From positions 1-64,000 of the forward strand of contig NZ_JAGGOT010000031.1 of NCBI RefSeq assembly GCF_018614195.1: 64,000 nt of DNA, read 5' to 3'. Below, piece by piece: positions 49,871-58,809 of this stretch. The notes under the pieces were generated by a model, which saw only the letters and a list, made by a program, of their open reading frames with translations, was not told the DNA's origin and made no database searches. Position 1 is the first letter of the stretch. Every line of letters begins with the position of its first letter. This stretch comes from Streptomyces sp. ISL-43 (lineage in GTDB: Bacteria > Actinomycetota > Actinomycetes > Streptomycetales > Streptomycetaceae). The position numbers were made by a program, and so were the translations under genes.

Positions 49871-50431
49871 GTGAACGACGTGTTGGAGCGCTTGCGGGCG
49901 GAAGCCGGGCAGGCGCCGGAGTACGAGGCACTGCTCGCGGCGGACGCGGACGGCCTGGCCGCGTCCCTGACCTCCGCCGGGCTGCCGCTGTGGGCCCGCG
50001 AACTGGCCGCGTACCGGCTGGGCCTGGCCGGGGACCGGCGGGCCTTCGAATCGCTGGTCCTGCTGCTCAACCACCGGGACCCGCCGCGCTGCGAGGCCGC
50101 AGCGCGGGCGCTGGCCGTCCTCGGGGACCCGCGCACCGCCCGCGCGGCGGCGGCGCTGGCGACGAACGAACTGCGCACGGCCTACGCCCTGCACCCGGTC
50201 CGGCTGCTGGCGGCGCTGCGCGCCCCGGAGTCCGCCCCGGCGCTGATCCGCACCCTGGGCCGGCTGCTCGCGCCGAACGACCCGTACTGGCGGGTGGCCC
50301 TGGCCTGCGTGGAGGGGCTGGGCGCGCTGGCGGACCGGCGCGCCCGCGAGGTCCTGATCCGGGCCCAGTCGCACCCCCGGCTGGCGGTGGCGGCGACAAC
50401 GGCCCTGCGGGGATTACGGGACAGCCCTTAG
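49871..50431 (+). CDS. HEAT-repeat protein with a TTA codon near its end
   Basis: A 186-aa all-helical protein with PBS-lyase/HEAT-type repeats: AFESLVLLLNHRDPPRCEAAARALAVLGDPRTA, APALIRTLGRLLAPNDPYWRVALACVEGLGAL (cores CEAAARALAVLGD and VALACVEGLGAL). Such repeats bind other proteins; no catalytic motif is present. GTG 49871 follows a leaderless-type -10. Codon 182 (50414-50416) is TTA, only five codons before the stop, so bldA could gate its completion. It converges with and overlaps the RidA-like gene by 4 bases. Confidence 0.85.
   Translation: MNDVLERLRAEAGQAPEYEALLAADADGLAASLTSAGLPLWARELAAYRLGLAGDRRAFESLVLLLNHRDPPRCEAAARALAVLGDPRTARAAAALATNELRTAYALHPVRLLAALRAPESAPALIRTLGRLLAPNDPYWRVALACVEGLGALADRRAREVLIRAQSHPRLAVAATTALRGLRDSP
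50414..50416 (+). other. In-frame TTA leucine codon in the HEAT-repeat gene
   Basis: Codon 182 of 186 is TTA (ALRGLRDSP). Decoding needs the bldA tRNA in Streptomyces. Confidence 0.85.
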
Positions 50432-50847
50432 GCGGCGGGATCGACGGGGACGATCGCGAACGCCTCGATCTCCAGCAGCAGTTCGGGCCGGAAGAGCGCC
50501 GCCACCTGGACCGCCGAGGAGGCCGGGAGGCGGTCCGGGGCGATCACCGCGTCACGGGCCGCCCGTACCGCCGGGAGGTGGGCGACGTCCGTGACGAAGT
50601 ACGTCAGCTTGACCACGTCGTCGAAGGTCGCCCCGGCCGCCGCCAGGCACCGCCGCAGGTTCTCGAACACCTGCCGGGCCTGGGCGGCGGCGTCGCCCTC
50701 GCCGACGACCCCGCCCTTCTCGTCGAGGGAGCACTGCCCGGACACGGCGACGAACCGCCCGGTCCCCCAGACGACGTGGCTGTATCCGGTGCCCGCGCCG
50801 ACACCCTCGGGAGCGGCGACACGGGTGAGGTGGCTGTTGGTTGTCAT
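50428..50847 (-). CDS. RidA (YjgF/YER057c/UK114)-family protein lacking the usual active-site Arg
   Basis: A 139-aa RidA-fold protein: FVAVSGQCSLDEKG, QARQVFENLRRCLAAAGATFDDVVKLTYFVTDV and SSAVQVAALFRPELLLEIEAFAIV. In the classic RidA subfamily the sequence before VEVA is P-A-R-S/T, the Arg being required for imine hydrolysis. Here it reads P-A-S-S, so Ser replaces Arg. It therefore probably belongs to one of the Rid subgroups without 2-aminoacrylate deaminase activity. It is a small cytoplasmic trimer by family. Confidence 0.9.
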   Translation of the reverse strand: MTTNSHLTRVAAPEGVGAGTGYSHVVWGTGRFVAVSGQCSLDEKGGVVGEGDAAAQARQVFENLRRCLAAAGATFDDVVKLTYFVTDVAHLPAVRAARDAVIAPDRLPASSAVQVAALFRPELLLEIEAFAIVPVDPAA

Positions 50848-50885
50848 GCCCGCGATTGTGCCCGGCGGGGATCACCGGGCGCCGC

Positions 50886-52472
50886 TCACCCCCGGAAGCC
50901 GAGGAGCCCGTGCAGCGCCGCGCCGCCCGCCGACGGCGGCACCGCCCGCGTCGCCGGGACCGGCGTGGGGGCCGGCTGGGCCGGGCAGACGGCGTCCGAG
51001 GCCGTGCCCGTCAGCAGGTACGCCGACAGCTTCTCGTCCAGGCACTTGTTGCCGGCGAGCGAGACGCCGTGGTTGCCGCCGCCCTCCTCGACCACCAGCG
51101 CCGAACCGGCCAGCTTGCGCCGCATGCTCACCGCGCCCTCGTACGGGGTCGCCGCGTCCTCCGTCGCCTGGAAGAGGAGCGCCTGCGGGAGCGCGGTGTT
51201 GGTGACGTCCGGGGCCTGCAGCTGCTCGCCCGGCCAGAACGCGCAGGGGGCGTTGTACCAGGCGTTGTTCCAGGTCATGAAGGGCGCCTTGGCGTGCGTG
51301 CGCCACATGTCGGCCCGCCACTGGTTCCAGTCCTTGGGCCATGCCGAGTCCCGGCACTGCACCGCCGTGTACACGCTGTAGCTGTTGCCCGCCGACGGCT
51401 CCACCGCGCCGAACCGCTCGTACGCGGCGACCAGCGGCTTCGGGTCTCCCTCCACCGCGTACGCCGAGAAGGCCACCGCGAGGTGGGGCCAGTAGCCGTT
51501 GTAGTAGCCGCCCGGCATGAAGGTGTCCTCCAGCTCGGCCGCGCCCACCTTGGCGCCCGCCGGGCTCTCGCGCAGCGCGGAGCGCATCCGGTACCAGCGG
51601 GCCTCGATCACCGCGGGGTCGGTGCCCAGGTGGTAAGTGGCGTCGTACCGGGCCACCCATGCCAGGAAGGCCTTGTGGCGGGCGTCGAAGGCCTGGTCCT
51701 GGGCGAGGTTGTCCTCGTACCAGACCCCCGCCGGGTCCACGACCGAGTCGAGGACCAGGCGGTGCACCCGGTCGGGGTGGAGCTTGGCGTACACCGCGCC
51801 CAGGTAGGTCCCGTAGGAGTACCCGAGGTAGCTGAGCTTGTCCGCGCGCAGGGCGGCGCGCAGCGCCTCGATGTCGCGGGCCGCCGAGACCGTGCCGATG
51901 TACGGGAGGACGTCCGCGTGCTTGGTCTGGCAGGACTCGGCGAAGGACTTCACCCGCTCCAGGTTGGCCCGCTCGGTCGCCTCGTCGAGGGGTACGGAGT
52001 CGGGCCGTACGGGGGTGAAGTGGCCGGCGCCGCAGTCCAGGACGGGCTCGCTCTTGCCGACGCCGCGCGGGTCGAAGCCGATCACGTCGAACTGCGCGGC
52101 GATGTCCTTGGGCAGCGCGGAGGCGACGTACCCGGCCAGGGTGCGGCCGCTGCCCCCGGGGCCGCCCGGGTTGACCAGCAGCGGGCCCTGGGAGCGGGCG
52201 GCCGTGTGGGGGACCCGGGTCAGGGCGAGGGAGATCTGCCGGCCGGCGGGGTGGTCGTGGTCGAGGGGCACCGCGAGGGAGGCGCACTGCAGCGTCGGGT
52301 AGCGGGGGGTCGCGCAGTCGGCCCACTTCAGCGCGGCGGGCGCGGACACGGGCGCGGCCGGGGCGGCGGCCGTGACCGGAGCCGCGAACGCGGAGGCGGC
52401 GACGGTGGAGAGCGCCAGAAGGACGGCGGCGCGCTTCTTCGAGGTTCCGCGCTTGTTGATCGGATGCAGCAT
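50886..52472 (-). CDS. Secreted alpha/beta-hydrolase, tripeptidyl aminopeptidase (Tap/SlpD-like)
   Basis: A 528-aa exported serine peptidase of the S33 type that removes N-terminal tripeptides from peptides in Streptomyces. It has a signal peptide (NKRGTSKKRAAVLLALSTVAASAFAAPVTAAA; h-region AVLLALSTVAASAFA). The oxyanion motif LVNPGGPGGSG, the nucleophile elbow GYSYGTYLG (Ser219), a Cys-rich cap and a C-terminal acid/His pair (FQATEDAATPYEGA and GGGNHGVSL) are present. ATG 52472 has GGGAGG just upstream. The gene stands alone. Confidence 0.93.
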   Translation of the reverse strand: MLHPINKRGTSKKRAAVLLALSTVAASAFAAPVTAAAPAAPVSAPAALKWADCATPRYPTLQCASLAVPLDHDHPAGRQISLALTRVPHTAARSQGPLLVNPGGPGGSGRTLAGYVASALPKDIAAQFDVIGFDPRGVGKSEPVLDCGAGHFTPVRPDSVPLDEATERANLERVKSFAESCQTKHADVLPYIGTVSAARDIEALRAALRADKLSYLGYSYGTYLGAVYAKLHPDRVHRLVLDSVVDPAGVWYEDNLAQDQAFDARHKAFLAWVARYDATYHLGTDPAVIEARWYRMRSALRESPAGAKVGAAELEDTFMPGGYYNGYWPHLAVAFSAYAVEGDPKPLVAAYERFGAVEPSAGNSYSVYTAVQCRDSAWPKDWNQWRADMWRTHAKAPFMTWNNAWYNAPCAFWPGEQLQAPDVTNTALPQALLFQATEDAATPYEGAVSMRRKLAGSALVVEEGGGNHGVSLAGNKCLDEKLSAYLLTGTASDAVCPAQPAPTPVPATRAVPPSAGGAALHGLLGFRG

Positions 52473-52596
52473 GAGGCCTCCCAGCCGAGGGTTCTGGGCG
52501 GAATCGTCCCGGAACCCGCGCCCGGAAAGCGGGATTGGACCGCTCATTGGCCCGATGTGATGACCTTCTGGCGGGTCGCACGGGCCGTACGGGTGC

Positions 52597-53661
52597 TCAG
52601 AGCAGGCTCAGCTGGGCCGGCCCGGCGGGTGCGGGGTCGGCCGGCCGCTCGGGTACGACGGTCCGCCGGGCCGCGCCGCGCCCGCCGGGGCCGATGCCGA
52701 ATTCGGTGGCGAGCTCGTGGACTTGGCGGGTGATCGCGCGCTGGTACCAGGTCGGGGCGTAGGAGCCGCCCGCGTACATCCGTTCGTACCGCTCGACCAG
52801 GTGCGGGTGGTGCTCGCCGAGCCAGGACGTGAACCACTCGCGCGCCCCTGGCCGCAGATGGAGCACCAGGGGTGTCACGGAGGTCGCGCCCGACTCGGCG
52901 ATGGCCCGGACGGTGGCCCGCAGCTGCTCCGGGGAGTCCCCGAGGAAGGGGACCACCGGGGCCATCAGCACCCCGCATTCGATGCCGGCGCCGGTGAGGG
53001 TGCGCACGGCCTGCAGCCGGGCGCCGGGGGAGGGGGTGCCGGGCTCGACCGTGCGCCACAGGGCGGTGTCGGTGAATCCGACCGAGACGGATATCCCGAC
53101 GTCGGCGACGGCCGAGGCCTCCTGGAGGAGGGGCAGGTCGCGCAGGATCAGGGTGCCTTTGGTGAGGATCGAGAAGGGGTTGGCGCGCTCCCGCAGCGCC
53201 TCGATGATCCCCGGCATGAGGCGGTAGCGGCCCTCCGCGCGCTGGTAGCAGTCGACGTTGGTGCCCATCGCGACGTGCGCGCCGGTCCAGCGGCGGGAGG
53301 CGAGCTCGCGGCGCAGCAGGTCGGGGGCGTTGGTCTTGACGACGATCTGGGAGTCGAAGCCGATGCCGGTGTCGAGGTCGAGGTAGCTGTGCGTCTTGCG
53401 CGCGAAACAGTAGACGCAGGCGTGGCTGCAGCCCCGGTACGGGTTCACGGTCCATTCGAACGGCATGCGCGAGGCCCCGGGGACCCGGTTGAGGATCGAG
53501 CGGGCGCGGACCTCGTGGAAGGTGATGCCCCGGAACTCGGGGGTGTCGAACGTGCGGGTGACGACGGCGTCGGCGCCGAAGAGCGCGGCCGGGCCGTCGG
53601 CCGCGGCCCCGTTGGTGCCGCCGGCTCCGTCGGCCTTTCCGGTCAGATTGTCCCAGCGCAT
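52597..53661 (-). CDS. Rv2578c/SplB-like radical SAM protein under an SOS box
   Basis: A 354-aa radical SAM protein: FEWTVNPYRGCSHACVYCFARKTHSYL has the CxxxCxxC cluster (CSHACVYC), and the family's DSQIVVKTNAPDLLRREL and VDCYQRAEGRYRLMPGIIEALRER follow (core TNVDCYQRAEGRYRL). Proteins of this type (Rv2578c in mycobacteria) are related to spore-photoproduct-lyase-like enzymes of unknown substrate. ATG 53661 (MRWDNLTG) is preceded by GGGAGG. The promoter carries a LexA-type palindrome (53696-53707), so DNA-damage induction is expected. Confidence 0.9.
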   Translation of the reverse strand: MRWDNLTGKADGAGGTNGAAADGPAALFGADAVVTRTFDTPEFRGITFHEVRARSILNRVPGASRMPFEWTVNPYRGCSHACVYCFARKTHSYLDLDTGIGFDSQIVVKTNAPDLLRRELASRRWTGAHVAMGTNVDCYQRAEGRYRLMPGIIEALRERANPFSILTKGTLILRDLPLLQEASAVADVGISVSVGFTDTALWRTVEPGTPSPGARLQAVRTLTGAGIECGVLMAPVVPFLGDSPEQLRATVRAIAESGATSVTPLVLHLRPGAREWFTSWLGEHHPHLVERYERMYAGGSYAPTWYQRAITRQVHELATEFGIGPGGRGAARRTVVPERPADPAPAGPAQLSLL

Positions 53662-53695
53662 GGTGCGCCTCCCTCGGTAGCTCGCTCCGAGAATA

Positions 53696-53707
53696 GAACA
53701 AACGTTC
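53696..53707 (-). promoter_or_regulatory. LexA-type SOS box upstream of the radical SAM gene
   Basis: GAACAAACGTTC has the actinobacterial SOS pattern GAAC-N4-GTTC. On the minus strand a TATTCT -10 (53690-53695) follows directly, so bound LexA would block the promoter. The start codon is 35 bases from the box. Confidence 0.75.
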
Positions 53708-53845
53708 CCATGATCGTGCGGGCCGTCGCCCGCGGCCACGCGCACCACCGGCCGTGCGCCCCGCCCCGGGACCCGGATTTGGGCGCCCGCCCCGGAGGTG
53801 GTTGGCTTGCGGCGACGAGAGATCACCACTGTTGGAGGAGTAGCC

Positions 53846-54289
53846 ATGGCGCAGGTCGAGGCCACCACGGAGCGCATCATCACGGCGGACGCGGAGACCG
53901 TGTTCGACGCGCTGGCCGACTACACCGGGACCCGGGGCAAGCTGCTGCCCGAGCACTTCAGCGAGTACGAGGTGCGCGAGGGCGGCGACGGCGAGGGCAC
54001 CCTCGTCCACTGGAAGCTCCAGGCCACCAGCAAGCGGGTCCGCGACTGCCTGCTCGAGGTCAGCGAGCCCACCGACGGGCAGCTCGTGGAGAAGGACCGC
54101 AACTCCTCCATGGTCACCACCTGGACGGTCACCCCGGCGGGCGAGGGCAAGTCCAAGGCCGTCGTCACCACCGTGTGGAACGGCGCCGGCGGCATCGGCG
54201 GCTTCTTCGAGCGCACCTTCGCGCCCAAGGGCCTGGCCCGCATCTACGACACCCTTCTCGCCAATCTGGCTGCCGAAGTCGAGGGCTGA
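53846..54289 (+). CDS. SRPBCC-family polyketide-cyclase-like protein
   Basis: A 147-aa START/SRPBCC-fold protein: QVEATTERIITADAETVFDALADYTGTR at the N-terminus, LVHWKLQATSKRVRDCLLEV, STMVTTWTVTPAGEGKSKAVVTTVWNGAG in the middle strands, and a long C-terminal helix GLARIYDTLLANLAAEV. The fold has a hydrophobic ligand cavity; the ligand is unknown. GGAGGAG (53834-53840) is 5 bases before ATG 53846. It diverges from the SOS-controlled radical SAM gene across 184 bases. Confidence 0.88.
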   Translation: MAQVEATTERIITADAETVFDALADYTGTRGKLLPEHFSEYEVREGGDGEGTLVHWKLQATSKRVRDCLLEVSEPTDGQLVEKDRNSSMVTTWTVTPAGEGKSKAVVTTVWNGAGGIGGFFERTFAPKGLARIYDTLLANLAAEVEG

Positions 54290-54549
54290 ACAAGGCCGTT
54301 GCCGGTGGGGCCGGGGGAGCGGCCTCACCGGATCGAGTGAAACCAGCGACCGGGGGCGATGCCGCGACAGGGTCGACCCGGTGGTCGCCACCGGACTCGG
54401 CGCGGCCTTCGGCATCGCCGGGGTCGCCCGTGGCGCGCGCCGGCCCCGCCGGGCCCCGGACGGCCGTGCGGCCGGGCGTGCCCCGGGGGCCTGCGGGGGC
54501 CGGGCGGTTAGGGTGGGGGCCTGAGCGCTACCGACCGCCCGGGGGCCCG

Positions 54550-55383
54550 ATGAAGATTCTCATCTCCGCCGACATGGAAGGCGCCACCGGCGTCACCTGG
54601 CCCGCCGACGTGCTGCCCGGGACGCCGCAGTGGGAACGCTGCCGGACGATGTTCACCTCCGACGTGAACGCCGCCGTACTCGGCTTCTACGACGGCGGCG
54701 CCGAGCAGGTCCTCGTCAACGAAGCCCACTGGACCATGCGCAACCTGCTGCTGGAGCGGCTCGACGCGCGCGCCGAGATGCTCACCGGCCGCCACAAATC
54801 CCTCTCCATGGTCGAGGGCGTCCAGCACGGGGACGTCGACGGCATCGCCTTCGTCGGCTACCACACGGGCGCCGGCGCGGAGGGCGTGCTCGCCCACACC
54901 TACCTCGCCAACTCCATCACCGGGGTCTGGCTCAACGGGATCCGCGCCAGCGAGGGAGTGCTCAACGCGCACGTCGTCGCCGAGTACGGGGTCCCGGTCG
55001 TCCTGGTCACCGGAGACGACCTGACCTGCGTCGACGCAGCCGGCTACGCCCCGGACGCGCTGACCGTCGCCGTCAAGGACCACGTCTCGCGCTACGCCGC
55101 CGTCTGCCGCACCCCCGCCCGCACGGCCGCCGACATCCGGGCCGCCGCCAAGGCCGCCACAGCCCTGGCGATCCGTCACGAACCCGTGAGCGGCGGGCCG
55201 TTCACCGTCGAGGTGGAGTTCGACGCCGAGCACCTGGCGATGGCCGCCACGGTGGTGCCCGGGGTCGCCCGCTCGGGCGAGCGCAAGGTCGCGTACACCA
55301 GCGGGACGATGTACGAGGGGATCCGGACCTTCAAGGCGGTCACGACGATCGTCTCGGCAGCGGTGGAGGAGCAATATGGCTGA
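54550..55383 (+). CDS. M55 D-aminopeptidase (DppA-like)
   Basis: A 277-aa zinc peptidase of the M55/DppA family, which cleaves D-amino-acid-containing peptides such as D-Ala-D-Ala: KILISADMEGATGVTWPADV (metal-binding DxE), VLVNEAHWTMRNLLLERL, FVGYHTGAGAEGVLAHTY and VVLVTGDDLTCVDAA. It is first in a coupled three-peptidase operon, overlapping the M20 gene by 8 bases. A TAGGGT -10 candidate lies at 54509-54514. A role in peptide or peptidoglycan-fragment recycling is inferred. Confidence 0.92.
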   Translation: MKILISADMEGATGVTWPADVLPGTPQWERCRTMFTSDVNAAVLGFYDGGAEQVLVNEAHWTMRNLLLERLDARAEMLTGRHKSLSMVEGVQHGDVDGIAFVGYHTGAGAEGVLAHTYLANSITGVWLNGIRASEGVLNAHVVAEYGVPVVLVTGDDLTCVDAAGYAPDALTVAVKDHVSRYAAVCRTPARTAADIRAAAKAATALAIRHEPVSGGPFTVEVEFDAEHLAMAATVVPGVARSGERKVAYTSGTMYEGIRTFKAVTTIVSAAVEEQYG

Positions 55384-56725
55384 CATGTCCGAACCGGGCG
55401 AGAGCACCCCGGTCGACCGGACGGCACTTGACGAGGCCGTCGAGTTCACCTCCGGCCTGATCCGGATCGACACGACGAACCGGGGCGGCGGCGACTGCCG
55501 GGAGCGCCCGGCCGCCGAGTACGTCGCCGAGCGGCTGGCGGCCGCCGGCCTGGAGCCGGTGCTGCTGGAACGCACCCCGGGCCGCACCAACGTGGTGGCC
55601 CGGATCGAGGGCGCCGACCGCGGCGCCCCCGCCCTCCTGGTCCACGGCCACCTCGACGTGGTCCCGGCGGAGGCCGCCGACTGGAGCGTGGACCCCTTCT
55701 CGGGGGAGGTCCGCGACGGGGTGGTCTGGGGTCGCGGTGCCGTCGACATGAAGAACATGGACGCGATGGTGCTGGCCGTCGTACGGGCCTGGGCGCGGGC
55801 AGGCGTGCGGCCGCGGCGGGACATCGTGATCGCCTACACCGCCGACGAGGAGGACAGCGCGATCGACGGAGCGGGCTTCCTCGCCGATCACCACCCCCAC
55901 CTCTTCGAGGGCTGTACCGAGGGCATCAGCGAGTCCGGGGCCTTCACCGTGCACACCGGACCCCGTCAAGCCCTCTACCCCATCGCCGCCGGTGAACGCG
56001 GCACGGCCTGGCTCAAGTTGACCGCGACCGGCACCGCCGGGCACGGATCCAAGCCCAACCGGGCCAACGCGGTCAGCCGGCTCGCCGCCGCCGTGGCCCG
56101 CATCGGCGAGTACGACTGGCCCGTCCGCCTCACCGACACCGTCACCGCCTGCATCACCGAACTCGCCGCCCTCCAGGACATGTCGGTGGACCCCCGGGAG
56201 CCCGGCTTCGACCTCGAAGGCGTCCTCGGCAAGCTCGGACCGGCCGCCGCCCTCGTGGAGGCGACCGTCCGCAACAGCGCCAACCCCACGATGTTCAGCG
56301 CCGGTTACAAGCTCAACGTCATCCCGGGCAGCGCCACCGCATACGTCGACGGCAGGATGCTGCCCGGCGGCGAGGAGGAGTTCGCCGCCACCCTCGACGA
56401 GCTCACCGGACCCGACGTGCGCTGGGAGTTCCACCACCGGGAAGTGGCCCTCGAAGCCCCCGTGGACGGGCGCACGTACGGGATCCTGCGCGAGTCCGTC
56501 GAGGCGTTCGACCCCGCGGGCCGTGTGGTGCCCTTCTGCATGGCGGGCGGCACCGACGCCAAGCAGTTCTCCCGCCTCGGCATCACCGGCTACGGCTTCT
56601 CCCCGCTCAAGCTGCCGCCCGGCTTCGACTACTGGTCCCTCTTCCACGGCGTGGACGAGCGGGTCCCCGTCGACGCCCTGCACTTCGGCGTCCGCGTCCT
56701 CGACCGCGCACTGCGCACCCTGTGA
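55376..56725 (+). CDS. M20-family metallopeptidase
   Basis: A 449-aa dinuclear zinc peptidase (M20/ArgE/DapE/carboxypeptidase type): LLVHGHLDVVPAEAADW, GRGAVDMKNMDAMVLA, YTADEEDSAIDGAGFL, ISESGAFTV, a dimerisation domain (GTAGHGSKPNRANAV) and the C-terminal metal His in SLFHGVDERVP. It would hydrolyse dipeptides or acylated amino acids. It overlaps both the M55 gene (8 bases) and the S9 gene (4 bases). ATG 55385 is an alternative start. Confidence 0.95.
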   Translation: MADMSEPGESTPVDRTALDEAVEFTSGLIRIDTTNRGGGDCRERPAAEYVAERLAAAGLEPVLLERTPGRTNVVARIEGADRGAPALLVHGHLDVVPAEAADWSVDPFSGEVRDGVVWGRGAVDMKNMDAMVLAVVRAWARAGVRPRRDIVIAYTADEEDSAIDGAGFLADHHPHLFEGCTEGISESGAFTVHTGPRQALYPIAAGERGTAWLKLTATGTAGHGSKPNRANAVSRLAAAVARIGEYDWPVRLTDTVTACITELAALQDMSVDPREPGFDLEGVLGKLGPAAALVEATVRNSANPTMFSAGYKLNVIPGSATAYVDGRMLPGGEEEFAATLDELTGPDVRWEFHHREVALEAPVDGRTYGILRESVEAFDPAGRVVPFCMAGGTDAKQFSRLGITGYGFSPLKLPPGFDYWSLFHGVDERVPVDALHFGVRVLDRALRTL

Positions 56726-58785
56726 TGGAACTCCGCACGGCCCCCTACGGCAGCTGGCCCTCGCCCATCGACGCGGCGCTCGCCGCCGGCCTCGACGGAC
56801 GGCCCGAGTACCTCGCCGCGGTCGGCCCCGAGGTGTGGTGGACCGAGCCCCGGCCGGCCGAGGGCGGCCGCCGCACCCTGGTCCGGCGGCCCGCCGACGG
56901 CGGGCCGGCCGCCTGCGTGCTGCCGGCGCCGTGGAACGTGCGCAGCCGGGTCACCGAGTACGGGGGACTGCCCTGGGCCGGCGCCGAACGCCCCGGCGGC
57001 GGCCCGCTGGTGGTGTTCGTCCACTTCGCCGACCAGCGGCTCCACGCCTACGAGCCCGACGCGCCGGGCAGCCCCGGCCCGCGCGCCCTGACCCCCGTCT
57101 CGGCGGTCGGCGGCGGGCTGCGCTGGGCCGACCCGGTGCTGCGCGGCGAGGAGGTCTGGTGCGTGCTGGAGGAGTTCACGGGACCCGCGCCGACCGACGT
57201 GCGCCGGGTCCTGGCCGCCGTACCGCTGGACGGGTCGGCGGCCGGTGACCGGTCCCGGGTACGGGAACTGACCGACGGGCGCCACCGGTTCAGCACCGGT
57301 CCCCGGCTCTCCCCGGACGGGCGGCAAGCGGCCTGGCTGGTGTGGGACCACCCCCGGATGCCGTGGGACGGCACCGAGCTGCGGCTCGCCGAGGTCACGC
57401 GGGACGGGCGGCTCGCGGAGCCCCGTACCGTGCTGGGCGGAGCGGACGAGGCCGTCGCGCAGGTCGAGTGGGCCGCCGACGGAACGCTCCTCGCGGTGAG
57501 CGACCGGGGCGGCTGGTGGAACCCGTACCGGGTGGACCCGCGGACCGGCTCGGCCGTCAACCTCTGCCCCCGGGAAGAGGAGTTCGGCGGACCGCTCTGG
57601 AAACCCGGACTGCGCTGGATCGCCGCGCTCCCGGCGGGCGCCTCCCGGGCCGGCGGCTCAGGGCACTCCGGTGGTGCCGGTGGTGCCGGTGGTTCCGGGG
57701 GAGGGGCCCTCGCCGTCCTGCACGGTCAGGGCTCCTGCGTGCTCGGCGTGCTCGACCCGGAGAGCGGCGACCTGGTGGACGCGGCCGGGCCGTGGACGGC
57801 CTGGCAGCCCACCCTCGCCGTCAGCGGCACCCGGGTCTACGGGGTCGCGGCCAGCCCGCGCAGCGGGTACGAGGTGGTGGAGCTGGACACCGCCACCGGG
57901 CACGCCCGGGCGGTCGGCGTCCGGGGCTCGCCGCGGACGGACCCGGTGGACCCGGCGTACTACCCGGAGCCGCAGAGCAGGACCTTCGCGGGGCCGGGCG
58001 GCCGGGAGATCCACGCCCACGTCTACCCGCCGCACCATCCCGTACTGCGGGCCCGGGCGGACGAGCTGCCCCCGTACGTGGTGTGGGCGCACGGCGGCCC
58101 CACCGACCACGTGCCGCCCGTACTCGACCTGCACATCGCCTACTTCACCTCGCGGGGCATCGGCGTGGTCGAGGTCAACTACGGCGGCTCCACCGGCTAC
58201 GGACGCGCCTACCGGGAGCGGCTGCGCGAACAGTGGGGCGTCGTCGACGTCGAGGACTGCGCGGCCGTGGCGCGCGCCCTGGCCGCCGAGGGCACCGCCG
58301 ACCCGGACCGGCTCGCGATCCGGGGCGGCAGCGCGGGAGGCTGGACGGCGGCGGCCTCGCTGGCCGCCACCGGCCTGTACGCGTGCGCGGCGATCATCTA
58401 CCCGGTGCTGGACCTGCTCGGCTTCGCCGAGGAGACCCACGATCTGGAGTCCCGCTACCTCGACGGCCTCGCCGGGCCGCCGCAGACCCTGGCCCTGCGC
58501 AACCGCGAGCGCTCCCCGGTGGCCCGGGCGGACCGGATCACCGCGCCGTTCGTCCTGCTGCAGGGCCTGGACGATCCGGTCTGCCCGCCCGCGCAGGCGC
58601 GGCGGCTGCTGGCCGCGATGCGCGGGCGGTCGGTGCCGCACGCGTACGTCGCCTTCGAGGGCGAGGGGCACGGCTTCCGGCGCCAGGAGACGATGATCCG
58701 GGCGCTGGAGGCCGAACTGTCGCTGTACGCCCAGGTGTTCGGTATCGAGCGGACGGACGTGCCGCTGCTCGCGCTGGAGCCCTGA
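56722..58785 (+). CDS. S9-family prolyl oligopeptidase / acylaminoacyl peptidase
   Basis: A 687-aa serine peptidase with an N-terminal beta-propeller (FSTGPRLSPDGRQAAWLVWD, AQVEWAADGTLLAVSDRGGW) and a C-terminal alpha/beta-hydrolase domain. The catalytic triad is Ser537 (RGGSAGGWTA), Asp618 (GLDDPVCPPAQ) and His650 (GEGHGFRR). VWAHGGPTDH is the oxyanion strand. There is no signal, so it is cytoplasmic. A Gly/Gly-Ala repeat (about 313-331) is a flexible propeller loop. It is the last gene of the peptidase operon, starting within the M20 stop (GTGATG). Confidence 0.95.
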   Translation: MMELRTAPYGSWPSPIDAALAAGLDGRPEYLAAVGPEVWWTEPRPAEGGRRTLVRRPADGGPAACVLPAPWNVRSRVTEYGGLPWAGAERPGGGPLVVFVHFADQRLHAYEPDAPGSPGPRALTPVSAVGGGLRWADPVLRGEEVWCVLEEFTGPAPTDVRRVLAAVPLDGSAAGDRSRVRELTDGRHRFSTGPRLSPDGRQAAWLVWDHPRMPWDGTELRLAEVTRDGRLAEPRTVLGGADEAVAQVEWAADGTLLAVSDRGGWWNPYRVDPRTGSAVNLCPREEEFGGPLWKPGLRWIAALPAGASRAGGSGHSGGAGGAGGSGGGALAVLHGQGSCVLGVLDPESGDLVDAAGPWTAWQPTLAVSGTRVYGVAASPRSGYEVVELDTATGHARAVGVRGSPRTDPVDPAYYPEPQSRTFAGPGGREIHAHVYPPHHPVLRARADELPPYVVWAHGGPTDHVPPVLDLHIAYFTSRGIGVVEVNYGGSTGYGRAYRERLREQWGVVDVEDCAAVARALAAEGTADPDRLAIRGGSAGGWTAAASLAATGLYACAAIIYPVLDLLGFAEETHDLESRYLDGLAGPPQTLALRNRERSPVARADRITAPFVLLQGLDDPVCPPAQARRLLAAMRGRSVPHAYVAFEGEGHGFRRQETMIRALEAELSLYAQVFGIERTDVPLLALEP

Positions 58786-58809
58786 CCGGGCGCGTGAGTT
58801 CTCGGGCGG

